A stretch of DNA of 64,000 nucleotides from Hydrogenovibrio sp965140365 (GCA_965140365.1 OZ223196.1), one strand, 5' to 3'; positions 17,019 to 25,938 are shown, counted from the first letter of the stretch. Translations and numbers: made by a program. The notes: a model not told the origin generated them from the letters alone.

Positions 17019-17606
17019 ATGCGGCAAGCCACCATTGAGAGAAACACTTTGGAAACGCAGATCCGTTTATCGGTCAACTTGGATGGTGAGGGAAAATCCG
17101 AACTGTCTACCGGCGTTCCGTTTCTTGAACACATGCTGGACCAGATCGCCCGACACGGCTTAATTGATCTGACCATCGACGCCAAAGGCGACACCCACAT
17201 CGATGATCACCACACCGTTGAAGACATCGGCATCAGCTTGGGCATGGCGCTAAGAGAGGCCGTTGGAGACAAAAAAGGCATCAAGCGTTACGGTCACGCT
17301 TACGTGCCGCTTGACGAAGCCTTGTCCCGTGTCGTCATCGACTTGTCCGGACGCGCCGGGTTAACGTTTAATGCCGACTTCACCCGTGCCAGCATCGGTG
17401 GGTTCGACACCGAACTGGTGGCTGAATTTTTTCAAGGCCTGACCAATCACGCTCAAGCCACAATTCACATAGACTGCCTGCGCGGCAAGAACGCCCACCA
17501 TCAGGCAGAGACGATTTTCAAAGCCTTCGGTCGCGCCTTGAGAATGGCGCTGGAAACCGACGAACGCATGGCGGATCAGTTACCGTCCACCAAAGGGGCG
17601 TTATAA
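17019..17606 (+). CDS. hisB: Imidazoleglycerol-phosphate dehydratase
   Basis: 195 aa, the monofunctional form without the phosphatase domain found in enterobacteria. It catalyses the sixth step of histidine synthesis. The manganese-binding signatures HMLDQIARHG, HIDDHHTVEDIGI and the duplicated NAHHQAETIFKA are all present. It is the first gene of hisBHAFE, followed by hisH after 4 bp. Confidence 0.98.
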   Translation: MRQATIERNTLETQIRLSVNLDGEGKSELSTGVPFLEHMLDQIARHGLIDLTIDAKGDTHIDDHHTVEDIGISLGMALREAVGDKKGIKRYGHAYVPLDEALSRVVIDLSGRAGLTFNADFTRASIGGFDTELVAEFFQGLTNHAQATIHIDCLRGKNAHHQAETIFKAFGRALRMALETDERMADQLPSTKGAL

Positions 17607-17610
17607 GCTT

Positions 17611-18252
17611 ATGTCCAACCAAAAGCTTGTTACGGTCATTGATTACGGCATGGGCAACTTGCGTTCCGTCGCCAAGGCGGCCGAGCACGTCGCCCCGGAT
17701 CAGGTACGCATTCAAATCACGGACGATGCCGATATCATCCGTGATTCGGACGCTGTCATCTTCCCCGGCCAGGGCGCGGCCAAAGCCTGTATGAAGGCCT
17801 TGAACGATACCGGCATTGCGCATACGTTAACGGAAGCCGCCGCTGAAAAACCTTTTTTAGGCATTTGCATGGGGCTACAAGTTCTCATGACGCACAGTCA
17901 GGAAAACAATGGCATTGACTGCCTGGACATTCTGCCCGGCGATGTTAAGCAATTCGATCTGCAAAATCACCCAGACCTGAAAATGCCGCATATGGGCTGG
18001 AACCAAATTCACCAAACACAAGATCATCCACTGTGGCACGGCATCGATCAGGACAGCCGGTTTTATTTTGTCCACAGTTATTATGTCGTCCCCTCAGAAA
18101 CCGGCACCATTGTCGGCGAAACCACACACGGCAGCACTTTCGCCTCCGCTCTCGCCAAAGATAAGCTGTTCGCTATCCAGGCGCACCCGGAAAAAAGTGC
18201 CGACGCCGGACTGCTATTATTCAAAAACTTTCTGAATTGGGACCAACTGTAA
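17611..18252 (+). CDS. hisH: Imidazole glycerol phosphate synthase, glutaminase subunit
   Basis: 213 aa, a class I glutamine amidotransferase that supplies ammonia to HisF. The oxyanion strand motif (FPGQGAA), nucleophile Cys86 (GICMGLQ) and the catalytic His-Glu pair in AIQAHPEKS are visible. It lies 4 bp after hisB. Confidence 0.98.
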   Translation: MSNQKLVTVIDYGMGNLRSVAKAAEHVAPDQVRIQITDDADIIRDSDAVIFPGQGAAKACMKALNDTGIAHTLTEAAAEKPFLGICMGLQVLMTHSQENNGIDCLDILPGDVKQFDLQNHPDLKMPHMGWNQIHQTQDHPLWHGIDQDSRFYFVHSYYVVPSETGTIVGETTHGSTFASALAKDKLFAIQAHPEKSADAGLLLFKNFLNWDQL

Positions 18253-18303
18253 ACCGAATCGAAATGTTCAAAGATTCAACAGATTTAACGGAAAAGGAAC
18301 ACC

Positions 18304-19044
18304 ATGCTACTCATTCCAGCAATTGATTTAAAAGACGGCGAGTGCGTACGACTTCGCCAAGGCTTAATGGAAGACGCCACCGTATTCTCCGGCGACATCG
18401 TTGCCATGGCCGAGCGCTGGGTCAATGAAGGCGCACGTCGCCTGCACATGGTTGACCTGAACGGTGCCTTTGAAGGCCAGCCCGTCAATGGCTCGGCCGT
18501 TTACCAAGTCCGCGAAGCCTTCCCGGAACTACCGATTCAAATCGGTGGCGGCATCCGCGACCTGGAAACCATCGAAGCCTATCTTGAAGCCGGCGTCAGT
18601 TATTGCATCATCGGCACCCAAGCCGTTCACAATCCTGAATTCGTCGCCGAAGCCTGCCAAGCCTTTCCTGGCCACATTATGGTTGGCTTGGATGCCAAAG
18701 AAGGCATGGTCGCCATCAACGGCTGGGCGGACGTTACCGACCATCACGTGGCCGAGTTGGGCAAACAATTCGAAAACGACGGCGTTGAAGCCATCATTTA
18801 CACCGACATCGGCCGAGACGGCATGATGCAAGGCGTCAATATCGAAGCCACCCAAGCCTTGGCGCAAGCCCTAAACATCCCCATCATCGCTTCCGGTGGC
18901 ATTACCAATCTGGATGACATTCGTGCCTTGGCCACCATCGAAGCCGACGGTGTCACCGGCGCCATCACCGGCCGCGCCATTTACGAAGGCTCTTTGAACT
19001 TCCGGGAAGGCCAAACCCTTTCCGACACGCTTTCCAAGGCATAA
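18304..19044 (+). CDS. hisA: ProFAR isomerase (HisA)
   Basis: 246 aa TIM barrel catalysing the Amadori rearrangement of ProFAR to PRFAR. The catalytic aspartates are Asp8 (PAIDLKDG) and the one in MVGLDAKEG near residue 129. Phosphate-binding glycines are in QIGGGIRD and IASGGITN. An AAGGA ribosome site lies before the ATG; a 51-bp gap separates it from hisH. Confidence 0.98.
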   Translation: MLLIPAIDLKDGECVRLRQGLMEDATVFSGDIVAMAERWVNEGARRLHMVDLNGAFEGQPVNGSAVYQVREAFPELPIQIGGGIRDLETIEAYLEAGVSYCIIGTQAVHNPEFVAEACQAFPGHIMVGLDAKEGMVAINGWADVTDHHVAELGKQFENDGVEAIIYTDIGRDGMMQGVNIEATQALAQALNIPIIASGGITNLDDIRALATIEADGVTGAITGRAIYEGSLNFREGQTLSDTLSKA

Positions 19045-19054
19045 GGACCCACGC

Positions 19055-19828
19055 ATGAGTTTAGCAAAACGCATCATCCCTTGCCTGGACGTCGATAACG
19101 GTCGCGTCGTCAAAGGCGTCCAATTTATCGATATCCGCGACGCCGGCGACCCGGTCGAAGTTGCCAAACGCTACGACCAACAAGGGGCCGATGAAATCAC
19201 CTTTTTGGACATCACCGCCACCGCCCATGAACGCGACACCATCGTTCACGTGGTCGAGGAAGTCGCCAGTCAGGTGTTTATCCCTTTAACCGTCGGTGGC
19301 GGCATCCGCTCCGTGGACGATATCCGTAAAATGCTCAACGCCGGGGCCGATAAAGTCGCCATCAATTCCGCCGCCATCTTCAACCCCGGCTTTGTTCAGG
19401 AAGCCTGCGACACCTTTGGTTCGCAATGCATTGTCGTCGCCATCGATGCCAAAAAGGTCAGCCTGGACAGCGAACCGGATAAATGGGAAATATTCACCCA
19501 CGGCGGCCGCAAAGAAACCGGCATCGACGCCATTGAGTGGGCTCAGAAAATGGAAGCGCTGGGCGCCGGTGAACTGCTGCTCACCAGCATGGATCGTGAT
19601 GGCACCAAAAGCGGTTTCGACATCGAACTCACACGTCGCATCGCGGATAGTGTTAAAATCCCCGTCATCGCTTCCGGCGGGGTCGGAGAACTTGCCCATC
19701 TCTGCGACGGCATTCAGCTCGGCCACGCCGAAGCCGTCCTAGCCGCCAGCATCTTTCACTTTGGTGAACACACCGTACAGGAAGCCAAAAAGATGATGCA
19801 AGCATCCGGAATTGAGGTACGACTATGA
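19055..19828 (+). CDS. hisF: Imidazole glycerol phosphate synthase, cyclase subunit
   Basis: 257 aa TIM barrel that pairs with HisH to form imidazole glycerol phosphate and AICAR. The catalytic Asp in IIPCLDVDNG (residue 12) and the second in VVAIDAKK are visible, as are the half-barrel phosphate sites LTVGGGIRS and ASGGVGEL. Its stop overlaps the hisE start by 4 bp (ATGA). The hisI gene often found between hisF and hisE is absent. Confidence 0.98.
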   Translation: MSLAKRIIPCLDVDNGRVVKGVQFIDIRDAGDPVEVAKRYDQQGADEITFLDITATAHERDTIVHVVEEVASQVFIPLTVGGGIRSVDDIRKMLNAGADKVAINSAAIFNPGFVQEACDTFGSQCIVVAIDAKKVSLDSEPDKWEIFTHGGRKETGIDAIEWAQKMEALGAGELLLTSMDRDGTKSGFDIELTRRIADSVKIPVIASGGVGELAHLCDGIQLGHAEAVLAASIFHFGEHTVQEAKKMMQASGIEVRL

Positions 19829-20178
19829 GCGACAAGGTTACAAACGATATACTGTCACAGCTTGACGCGGTTCTAAAAACCCGAAAAAACGAGTCCGCCG
19901 ACACGTCCTACGTGGCAAGCCTCTATGCCAAGGGCATCGATAAAATACTGAAAAAAGTCGGTGAAGAAGCGACTGAAACCGTGATGGCCGCCAAAGATGC
20001 CGAATACACTGGCCAGACCGACAACCTGGTTTACGAAGTGGCCGATCTCTGGTTCCATACGCTGATATTGCTCTCCCAACAGGGGCGCTCCAGCCAGGAT
20101 GTCACACAAGAATTACAAAGACGTTTTGGCCTATCCGGCCACGACGAAAAGGCGAGTCGTTCACAAAACGACTCATAA
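19825..20178 (+). CDS. hisE: Phosphoribosyl-ATP pyrophosphatase
   Basis: 117 aa, an all-alpha MazG-like enzyme that hydrolyses PR-ATP to PR-AMP. The metal-binding pattern is seen in KVGEEATETVMAAKD and VYEVADLWFH. It overlaps hisF by 4 bp and is followed 10 bp later by the first MITE copy. It is separate from HisI, whereas enterobacteria have a HisIE fusion. Confidence 0.95.
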   Translation: MSDKVTNDILSQLDAVLKTRKNESADTSYVASLYAKGIDKILKKVGEEATETVMAAKDAEYTGQTDNLVYEVADLWFHTLILLSQQGRSSQDVTQELQRRFGLSGHDEKASRSQNDS

Positions 20179-20188
20179 CCACACCCTA

Positions 20189-20348
20189 GAGAGCTTTGCA
20201 CGAGTGGGGCGCGAGGAAAAAATGAGATAAAACTTTTCTGAATTAGGCGGAAAACGAAGCTAATAGCTGGCTATTAACGAGTTTTTCAACGACATTCAGG
20301 AAAATTTTAGCCATTTTTAGCCGTGAATCCATCTCGTGCAAAGCTCTC
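20189..20348. mobile_element. 160-bp MITE-like element, copy 1
   Basis: Perfect 16-bp terminal inverted repeats GAGAGCTTTGCACGAG bound the element, and an exact 5-bp direct repeat CCCTA flanks it (20184-20188 and 20349-20353). No coding capacity is seen. An inverted copy lies at 60359-60518, with about 11 differences over 160 bp. An internal short hairpin (AATAGC/GCTATT) is near the middle. No transposase is in the window, so the parent IS family is not assigned. It separates hisE from the HIT gene. Confidence 0.85.
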
Positions 20349-20367
20349 CCCTAATAGGAAATGAACC

Positions 20368-20688
20368 ATGACCTCTGAAAAAAGCATTTTCAGTCGGATT
20401 ATCGACAAAGAAATCCCTTCTGAAATCGTCTATGAAGATGAAAAATGTATCGTGATCAACGATATCAACCCCAAAGCCCGCGTGCACTTACTTGTCATTC
20501 CCAAGAAACCCATCCCGACATTGTTTGACTTGGCACCGGAAGATAAAGATTTAATGGGCCACATGATGCTTTTATTGCCGCAATTGGCGCAATCTCAAGG
20601 ATTGGACGGTTTCAAAACCCTAATCAACACCGGCGAATCCGGCGGACAAGAAGTGTTCCATATCCACATCCATATTCTGAGCGAATAA
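20368..20688 (+). CDS. HIT (histidine triad) family nucleotide-binding protein, HinT-like
   Basis: 106 aa. HinT-type proteins hydrolyse purine nucleotide phosphoramidates. The start MTSEKSIFSRIIDKEIPSEIVYED is typical, and the triad is His98-Ile-His100-Ile-His102. The protein stops three residues after the last triad histidine, about 8-12 residues shorter than most family members, which end in a GG...M..P loop. The stop codon looks genuine. Position between his and tat genes is common in proteobacteria. Confidence 0.93.
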   Translation: MTSEKSIFSRIIDKEIPSEIVYEDEKCIVINDINPKARVHLLVIPKKPIPTLFDLAPEDKDLMGHMMLLLPQLAQSQGLDGFKTLINTGESGGQEVFHIHIHILSE

Positions 20689-20730
20689 CACAATCAATCA
20701 AACCAATCGCGTAAATCACAACGAAGTGAT

Positions 20731-20760
20731 TTGAAAAAAGATATTGGACTCTGCTATTAT
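20731..20760 (+). promoter_or_regulatory. Promoter for tatABC
   Basis: TTGAAA (20731-20736) and TATTAT (20755-20760) are separated by 18 bp, about 45 bp before the tatA start codon. Confidence 0.6.
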
Positions 20761-20806
20761 TAGCGGTCATTTTACGAAAGGCCACCTTTTTTACTGGAGA
20801 AACAAA

Positions 20807-21058
20807 ATGGGCATCAGCATTTGGCAATTACTCATCATTCTAGCAATCGTTTTGGTCCTGTTCGGTGCCAAACGCCTTAAAAACGTTGGTTCGGATCTAG
20901 GCGGCGCCATCAAGGGCTTTAAAAAAGCCGTTTCGGAAGACGAGAAGAAAGACGAAGCCGTCAGCGAGCAAAAGCTTGAGAAAAAAGACGACGAAAACGT
21001 TTTTGACGTTAAAGCCGAAGAAAAAATGGAAGAAAAGAAAGACGACTCCAAAGCGTAA
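20807..21058 (+). CDS. tatA: Sec-independent translocase subunit TatA
   Basis: 83 aa from the ATG at 20807, which has GGAG about 7 nt upstream; an ATG at 20744 precedes the promoter-proximal leader and is rejected. A short N-terminal helix (MGISIWQLLIILAIVLVLFG) is followed by the FGAKRLKNVGSDLG hinge and amphipathic helix, then a Lys/Asp/Glu-rich tail. TatA oligomers form the pore for folded proteins. One Tat substrate candidate in this window is the metallo-hydrolase at 43821-44858. Confidence 0.96.
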   Translation: MGISIWQLLIILAIVLVLFGAKRLKNVGSDLGGAIKGFKKAVSEDEKKDEAVSEQKLEKKDDENVFDVKAEEKMEEKKDDSKA

Positions 21059-21115
21059 TCACGCTTTCGCCTTTCCCCTCCCTTTCTGTCTGCATATAAC
21101 ATAGGCATGCGCTAG

Positions 21116-21610
21116 ATGTTTGATATCGGTTTTCTGGAAATCATCGTCATTTTGGTCATCACCCTGATTGTCATCGGCCCTGAACGCATGCCCGAAGTTG
21201 CGCGTAAAATCGGCCAATTCGTCGGTAAGACCAAGCGCTTCATCAATTCCGTTAAAGACAACAGTGAAATCAGCGAGACAGTGCGCGAATTACAGCATTC
21301 CATGAACCTGGAAGAAGAGCGCAAAAAAATCGAGTCTGTCACCCACGGTCTGCAGGACGACCTCACTCATATGCAAGATGAATTTGGCATCGACGAGCTT
21401 TCCCGCCCGTTTGGACAAGACCCAAACCAATCCGCGGAAGGCTCTCAGTTCAATAAGGCACCGGCCCAACCTGTTTTACCCGGTTCTCAAGACGACACGC
21501 CTCAAACCGATGAATCAACGGTGAAAGCGGAAACGTCCGAAGACACCTCCGAAAAAACAGCGCCTCAAACGGCCGAAGCCAACAGTGCGGAAACGAATAA
21601 ACAGTCATGA
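21116..21610 (+). CDS. tatB: Sec-independent translocase subunit TatB
   Basis: 164 aa. The N-terminal helix MFDIGFLEIIVILVITLIVIGPERMPEVARKIG with the conserved Glu and GPERMP hinge is diagnostic. A long amphipathic/coiled region and a Thr/Glu/Pro-rich tail follow. TatB with TatC binds twin-arginine signal peptides. It overlaps tatC by 4 bp (ATGA). The ribosome site before the ATG is weak. Confidence 0.95.
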   Translation: MFDIGFLEIIVILVITLIVIGPERMPEVARKIGQFVGKTKRFINSVKDNSEISETVRELQHSMNLEEERKKIESVTHGLQDDLTHMQDEFGIDELSRPFGQDPNQSAEGSQFNKAPAQPVLPGSQDDTPQTDESTVKAETSEDTSEKTAPQTAEANSAETNKQS

Positions 21611-22713
21611 GCGATAGCGCCCTACCCCCTAATGATAAGGAAATGACGCTCGTCCAGCACTTGCTGGAACTGAGAAACTCCGTCACCAAAGCTATCTTGG
21701 CCATTTTGGTGGTCTTCGTTATTCTGTTCCCGTTCGCGAACGACCTCTACATCTACATTTCCGAACCGCTCTCACGCTTCTTGCCGGAAGGCACCAGTAT
21801 GATTGCCACCGGCGTCGCGTCGCCTTTCCTGACGCCGTTTAAATTAAGTTTGGTCCTCGCCATCTATCTGTCGATGCCCTATTTGCTGTATCAACTCTGG
21901 ACCTTTATCGCACCCGCCTTGTACAAGCATGAACGCCAACTGGTCGGGCCCTTGCTGTTCTTCAGTTCTTTTCTCTTCTACGCCGGTGGCGCCTTTGCTT
22001 ATTATGCGGTCTTTCCGCTGGTATTTGGCTTCTTATCCACTGCCGCACCGGAAGGCGTCACCATTGCCACCGATATCGCGCTCTATCTTGATTTCGTCAT
22101 CAAAATGTTCTTCGCTTTCGGCCTGGCCTTTGAAGTGCCGATTGTGGTCGTACTGCTCATACTGACGCGCATGGTGTCACCGCAAAAATTATCGCATGCT
22201 CGCCCATACGTCGTCGTCGGCGCGTTCATCGTGGGCATGCTGTTAACGCCACCGGACATCGTCTCACAAACCTTACTGGCCGTTCCAATGTGGCTTCTAT
22301 ACGAAGCCGGGATTATTGTCGGGCGAACCGTCTTAAAAGCGCGTAAATCGGACGACGATGACGGCGACGACACGGACCCACCGGATCAACCAAACACACC
22401 ATCTTCGGGCGCAACCAGCAAACGACAGGCCCCACCGGAAATGGAAGACGACGTGGAATACGACACCCGTTATGCCGATCAACTGGAAGACGATGAAGAC
22501 TGGGATCGCACCTTTGACGAAATCGACTCGGAATTTGCTATCCTAGAACGCGAACACCAAAAGCGCAAAGCCGAAGAAGCCGCTCGAAAAGACGCCAATG
22601 GTCAAGCGGGGGAAGACGCCAATGATACCGATAAATCGGATAAAAACGACACACCGTCGCCTGATAAGGCTTCAGGCACACCCGACCAACCATCGGACAA
22701 GCCGAACAAATAA
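21607..22713 (+). CDS. tatC: Sec-independent translocase subunit TatC with long acidic tail
   Basis: 368 aa. The six-helix TatC core fits residues 1-247, with family features LVQHLLELRNSVTKA at the N-terminus and LTPPDIVSQTLLAVPMWLLYE near the end. TatC recognises the twin-arginine motif. The remaining ~120 residues form a cytoplasmic tail very rich in Asp, Glu, Lys and Pro, not usual for TatC (~250 aa). The tail DNA overlaps the upstream part of the next gene's frame. A palindromic terminator follows the stop by 5 bp. Confidence 0.95.
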   Translation: MSDSALPPNDKEMTLVQHLLELRNSVTKAILAILVVFVILFPFANDLYIYISEPLSRFLPEGTSMIATGVASPFLTPFKLSLVLAIYLSMPYLLYQLWTFIAPALYKHERQLVGPLLFFSSFLFYAGGAFAYYAVFPLVFGFLSTAAPEGVTIATDIALYLDFVIKMFFAFGLAFEVPIVVVLLILTRMVSPQKLSHARPYVVVGAFIVGMLLTPPDIVSQTLLAVPMWLLYEAGIIVGRTVLKARKSDDDDGDDTDPPDQPNTPSSGATSKRQAPPEMEDDVEYDTRYADQLEDDEDWDRTFDEIDSEFAILEREHQKRKAEEAARKDANGQAGEDANDTDKSDKNDTPSPDKASGTPDQPSDKPNK

Positions 22714-24508
22714 CCTGCAAAACCAACCAGGCCTGGTTGGTTTTCAGCTTTTTATCGTCCCACTTCTGCTGCTCTTATTCAGCCTGGTTTCGGCTCCCTC
22801 TTTCGCAGCGCCTCTCGCCAACACGCTGGCCAACCATCCGTCACCCTATCTGGCCATGCACAGCCAAGACCCGGTTCACTGGCAAGAATGGCAAGCCTCC
22901 GTACTCAAAACCGCTCAGCAGGACAACAAACTGATTTTTTTGTCCAGCGGTTACTTCGCCTGCCATTGGTGCCATGTCATGCAACAGGAGAATTATCAGG
23001 ATAAAGACGTCGCCCGCCTGTTGAACGAATACTTTATCCCAGTCAAAATCGACCGCGAACTCTCACCGGATCTTGATCGCTACCTAATCGATTTCGCCGA
23101 AAAAGCCGCCGGTCATGCCGGCTGGCCGCAGCACGTTATTCTCACGCCGGGCGGGTTACCGTTTTTCGCCTTTGTCTATCAACCCAAGACACAATTAATC
23201 AAAACCCTTAACCGTGTGCAACAGCTATGGCAAACCGATCCAAAGCGCATTATCCAAGCGGCACAAAGCGGTTTAAACGAAACGGCACCTCACCCGAAAC
23301 AAAAAGCACCGCCGCCCCTGACCCTGACACCCGCTGAATTCCAACAGCGCTTTTATGACGAACTAAATCATCAAATGGACGACCTCAGCGGCGGTTTAAA
23401 AGGCAGCCATAAATTCCCGAACGCCAGCGTATTATGGGCGGCATTGCAACCGAACAACACCGACGATTCTCAAGCCGAACACCGACACGACTGGCTGCAA
23501 TTGACATTGGATCAGATGCAGTCACAACATCTGTTCGACCACATTCACGGCGGTTTTTACCGTTACACCGTCGATCCGGAATGGCAAACCCCGCATTTTG
23601 AAAAGATGCTCTACACCCAAGCTCAATTGGCCCAAGTGTATTTCCGCGCCGCACGGGTTTTCCAACGCGACGATTATCTCGACACCGCCCGCCAAACGTT
23701 GCGTTATGCCGAACGACACCTTTGGAACCCGGCGACACAACTGTTTCGCGGAAGCCAATCCGCCATCGATGACCGACAAGTGGAAGGCGGCCCCTACCTC
23801 TGGACCAAAAGCCAATTAAAAAAGCGCCTGACATCCGAAGAATATACCGAAATGGCCCAGGCCTGGTCATTACAGGGTGCCGCTCCGTATGAAGCGGGCT
23901 GGCACCCCAAACCCACCAAAAAACACTGGGCCTCCATTAAGCGCAAACTGCAACGTACCCCGGATGACATCCCCACCGACGACAAAAGCCTGCTGGGCTG
24001 GAATGGCTTAATGCTCTCGGCTTACGCCGAAGCCGCTCAACAAGACGCCCTCAACCGTCCACATTGGCAAACCCAGGCCAAACGACTTTCCAACCGACTG
24101 ATGGCACTCATGCAAAGGCCGCAAGCGCCGCGCGCCCTATCGCTTGACAACCGAGCAATCGGGCAGGCCAACCTGCAAGACTACGCTTATGTCCTGCAAG
24201 GCCTGAAAGACTGGCAAACCCAAGCCCCAACACCGGCTTTGAAACAGGCCATTCAAGCCTTGCACCAGCAAGCAACCAAACGCTTTTTATCGCCACAAGG
24301 CTGGCATTTCAGCGATGCACCGCTGTTGCCGGGCCAAGTCGGTCACTGGGCCTTACCGGACGATGCCGTTCCCTCCCCAACCGCCATTTTGGATTGCGGA
24401 AATGCTAAACATCTGGCACACTCTCAAACAAAAATCGCACGCTACCCGCTGCGCTACGCCAGTTACGGACAGGCCTTGAATTGTCCGGAATCGAAATCAA
24501 ATGAATAG
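22622..24508 (+). CDS. DUF255 thioredoxin-like protein (YyaL family), exported
   Basis: Up to 628 aa. After a hydrophobic, signal-like segment (FIVPLLLLLFSLVSAPSFA) the protein starts the DUF255 signature NHPSPYLAMHSQDPVHWQEW, then a CHWC redox motif (FACHWCHVM) and an alpha/alpha-barrel C-terminal part. The start is uncertain. The ATG at 22622 gives a ~45-residue basic N-region overlapping tatC and reading through the palindrome at 22719-22744. No ATG, GTG or TTG lies in frame between the palindrome and the signal segment. The function of the family is poorly known (thioredoxin fold plus sugar-epimerase-like barrel). A CCAGGCCTGG copy at 23857 encodes Gln-Ala-Trp. Confidence 0.8.
   Translation: MIPINRIKTTHRRLIRLQAHPTNHRTSRTNNLQNQPGLVGFQLFIVPLLLLLFSLVSAPSFAAPLANTLANHPSPYLAMHSQDPVHWQEWQASVLKTAQQDNKLIFLSSGYFACHWCHVMQQENYQDKDVARLLNEYFIPVKIDRELSPDLDRYLIDFAEKAAGHAGWPQHVILTPGGLPFFAFVYQPKTQLIKTLNRVQQLWQTDPKRIIQAAQSGLNETAPHPKQKAPPPLTLTPAEFQQRFYDELNHQMDDLSGGLKGSHKFPNASVLWAALQPNNTDDSQAEHRHDWLQLTLDQMQSQHLFDHIHGGFYRYTVDPEWQTPHFEKMLYTQAQLAQVYFRAARVFQRDDYLDTARQTLRYAERHLWNPATQLFRGSQSAIDDRQVEGGPYLWTKSQLKKRLTSEEYTEMAQAWSLQGAAPYEAGWHPKPTKKHWASIKRKLQRTPDDIPTDDKSLLGWNGLMLSAYAEAAQQDALNRPHWQTQAKRLSNRLMALMQRPQAPRALSLDNRAIGQANLQDYAYVLQGLKDWQTQAPTPALKQAIQALHQQATKRFLSPQGWHFSDAPLLPGQVGHWALPDDAVPSPTAILDCGNAKHLAHSQTKIARYPLRYASYGQALNCPESKSNE
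22719..22744. terminator. Perfect 26-bp palindrome after tatC
   Basis: The arms are exactly complementary around CCAGGCCTGG (22727-22736), with AAAA and TTTT ends. It sits 6 bp after the tatC stop and inside the predicted N-terminal region of the next gene, so both cannot be efficient at once. Confidence 0.7.
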
Positions 24509-24529
24509 AAACTTTTGCATGAGGACACA

Positions 24530-25216
24530 ATGGGGTTATTGATCGTCGGGTTTATTTTATTGTTTGCGGTGACCTCGCTTCCAAGCCTGTGGACCAATTA
24601 CACCCTTAAGAAACACCGCCATCCGCATCCCGACATTCCCGGCACAGGCGGTCAGTTCGCCGAACACCTGATTAAAAAGTATCAGCTACCGGTGACGTTA
24701 GAGGAAACAACAAGCGGCGATCACTATGACCCCATCGACAAGGTGGTGCGCATTTCATCGGAAAACTACCATTCCAATTCACTGACCGCCATCACCACCG
24801 TGGCACACGAAATCGGTCACGCTCTGCAAGATCAAGCCAACTACGAACCCTTGATGCAACGCACGGTACTGATTGAACGCTCGCAATGGATGCAAAAATT
24901 CAGCGGCATCGCACTGATGGCGACGCCGGTATTGATTCCCCTGTTGCACACACCGCTGATTGGCGTAGTGACTTTCGGTGCCGGGTTCATTGCCATGGGC
25001 GTGCCGGTCATCATTCATCTCAGCACCCTGCCGGTGGAATTCGACGCCAGTTACAAGCGCGCTTTGCCATTGCTCCAGGAGGGTGAGTATCTGGATAAAG
25101 CCGACTTGAAAACCGCCCGCAAAATCCTCCAGGCCTGCGCCTTGACCTATGTGGCCGCGTCACTATCGAGCCTGTTTAATTTGTGGAAATGGATTCGCGC
25201 CATCAAAGGACGTTGA
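24530..25216 (+). CDS. Neutral zinc metallopeptidase, YugP family
   Basis: 228 aa membrane protein. The start at 24530 is preferred because GAGG precedes it; an ATG at 24515 has no ribosome site. An N-terminal helix is followed by a HEIGH zinc motif (His93, Glu94, His97) and further hydrophobic helices with the conserved LPVEFDASYKRAL segment. These match the YugP/DUF2268-like membrane protease family. The substrate is unknown. It follows the DUF255 gene by 21 bp and is probably co-transcribed with it. Confidence 0.88.
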   Translation: MGLLIVGFILLFAVTSLPSLWTNYTLKKHRHPHPDIPGTGGQFAEHLIKKYQLPVTLEETTSGDHYDPIDKVVRISSENYHSNSLTAITTVAHEIGHALQDQANYEPLMQRTVLIERSQWMQKFSGIALMATPVLIPLLHTPLIGVVTFGAGFIAMGVPVIIHLSTLPVEFDASYKRALPLLQEGEYLDKADLKTARKILQACALTYVAASLSSLFNLWKWIRAIKGR

Positions 25217-25242
25217 TAGGTTCAGTACACGGAAGGCTGACA

Positions 25243-25938
25243 TTATTGACCCGAAGCCCGCGCCAACACCCAGACCTGAATCCGTAATTCGGGGAATCGT
25301 TTTTTCAATACCGATGCGAGCGCTTCCACGGTCGCGCCGGTGGTCATGACATCATCCACCAGCGCTACTTCTTTCAAACCCTGCAAAGCAGAATCCGGCG
25401 TCACCGAAAACACATTTTTTAAATTTCGACGGCGCTCTTTCGCATTCAACAACGCCTGCGGCGGCGTCTGCTTGGTCCGCATCACCGACTGCGGCAAGAC
25501 CGGCACACCAGTGCGTTTCGACAAGGCTTTCGCCAACTCATACGCTTGATTGAACCCGCGTTCCAGCAAACGATTGACGTGCAAGGGCACCGGAATCAGT
25601 GCTTCCACCTGGCCCACCTCTAAATGCGGTGCCCAAAGTTCCGCCAAGAGCCGCGCTTGATACAGCTGCTCATGATACTTCAGGCCTTGAATCAAATCCG
25701 CCACCTCCGCTTCATAACGAAAGCCCGCCTGGGTTTGCGCAAAACTCGGTGCCTTTGCCAAACAGGCACCGCACACCTGGGGTGCCGACAGAGCCGGCAA
25801 AGGCTCGCCACACACCGGGCAGGCCACACCAGGCCTGGCCATTTTCGCAATGACCGCCTCGGACAAATCCAAATCCTGCCCGGCCGCATCCGTCACCACA
25901 CAGGTCGGCGGAAACAGCCATTTTTCGAACGAGTTCAT
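25243..25938 (-). CDS. comF: ComF family phosphoribosyltransferase-like protein
   Basis: 231 aa from the ATG at 25938 (MNSFEKWLFPPTC). An N-terminal four-cysteine zinc finger (CPVCG...CGACL) precedes a type I phosphoribosyltransferase domain with the PRPP motif VALVDDVMTTGAT. ComF proteins assist single-strand DNA handling during natural transformation. It is divergent from bioB. A copy of CCAGGCCTGG at 25829 encodes the MARPGVA stretch. Confidence 0.92.
   Translation of the reverse strand: MNSFEKWLFPPTCVVTDAAGQDLDLSEAVIAKMARPGVACPVCGEPLPALSAPQVCGACLAKAPSFAQTQAGFRYEAEVADLIQGLKYHEQLYQARLLAELWAPHLEVGQVEALIPVPLHVNRLLERGFNQAYELAKALSKRTGVPVLPQSVMRTKQTPPQALLNAKERRRNLKNVFSVTPDSALQGLKEVALVDDVMTTGATVEALASVLKKRFPELRIQVWVLARASGQ

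Noticed and set aside
20189..20348. MITE as a small RNA gene or terminator
   Set aside because: Exact target duplications and a second inverted genomic copy fit a transposed element better; no T-tract follows either end.
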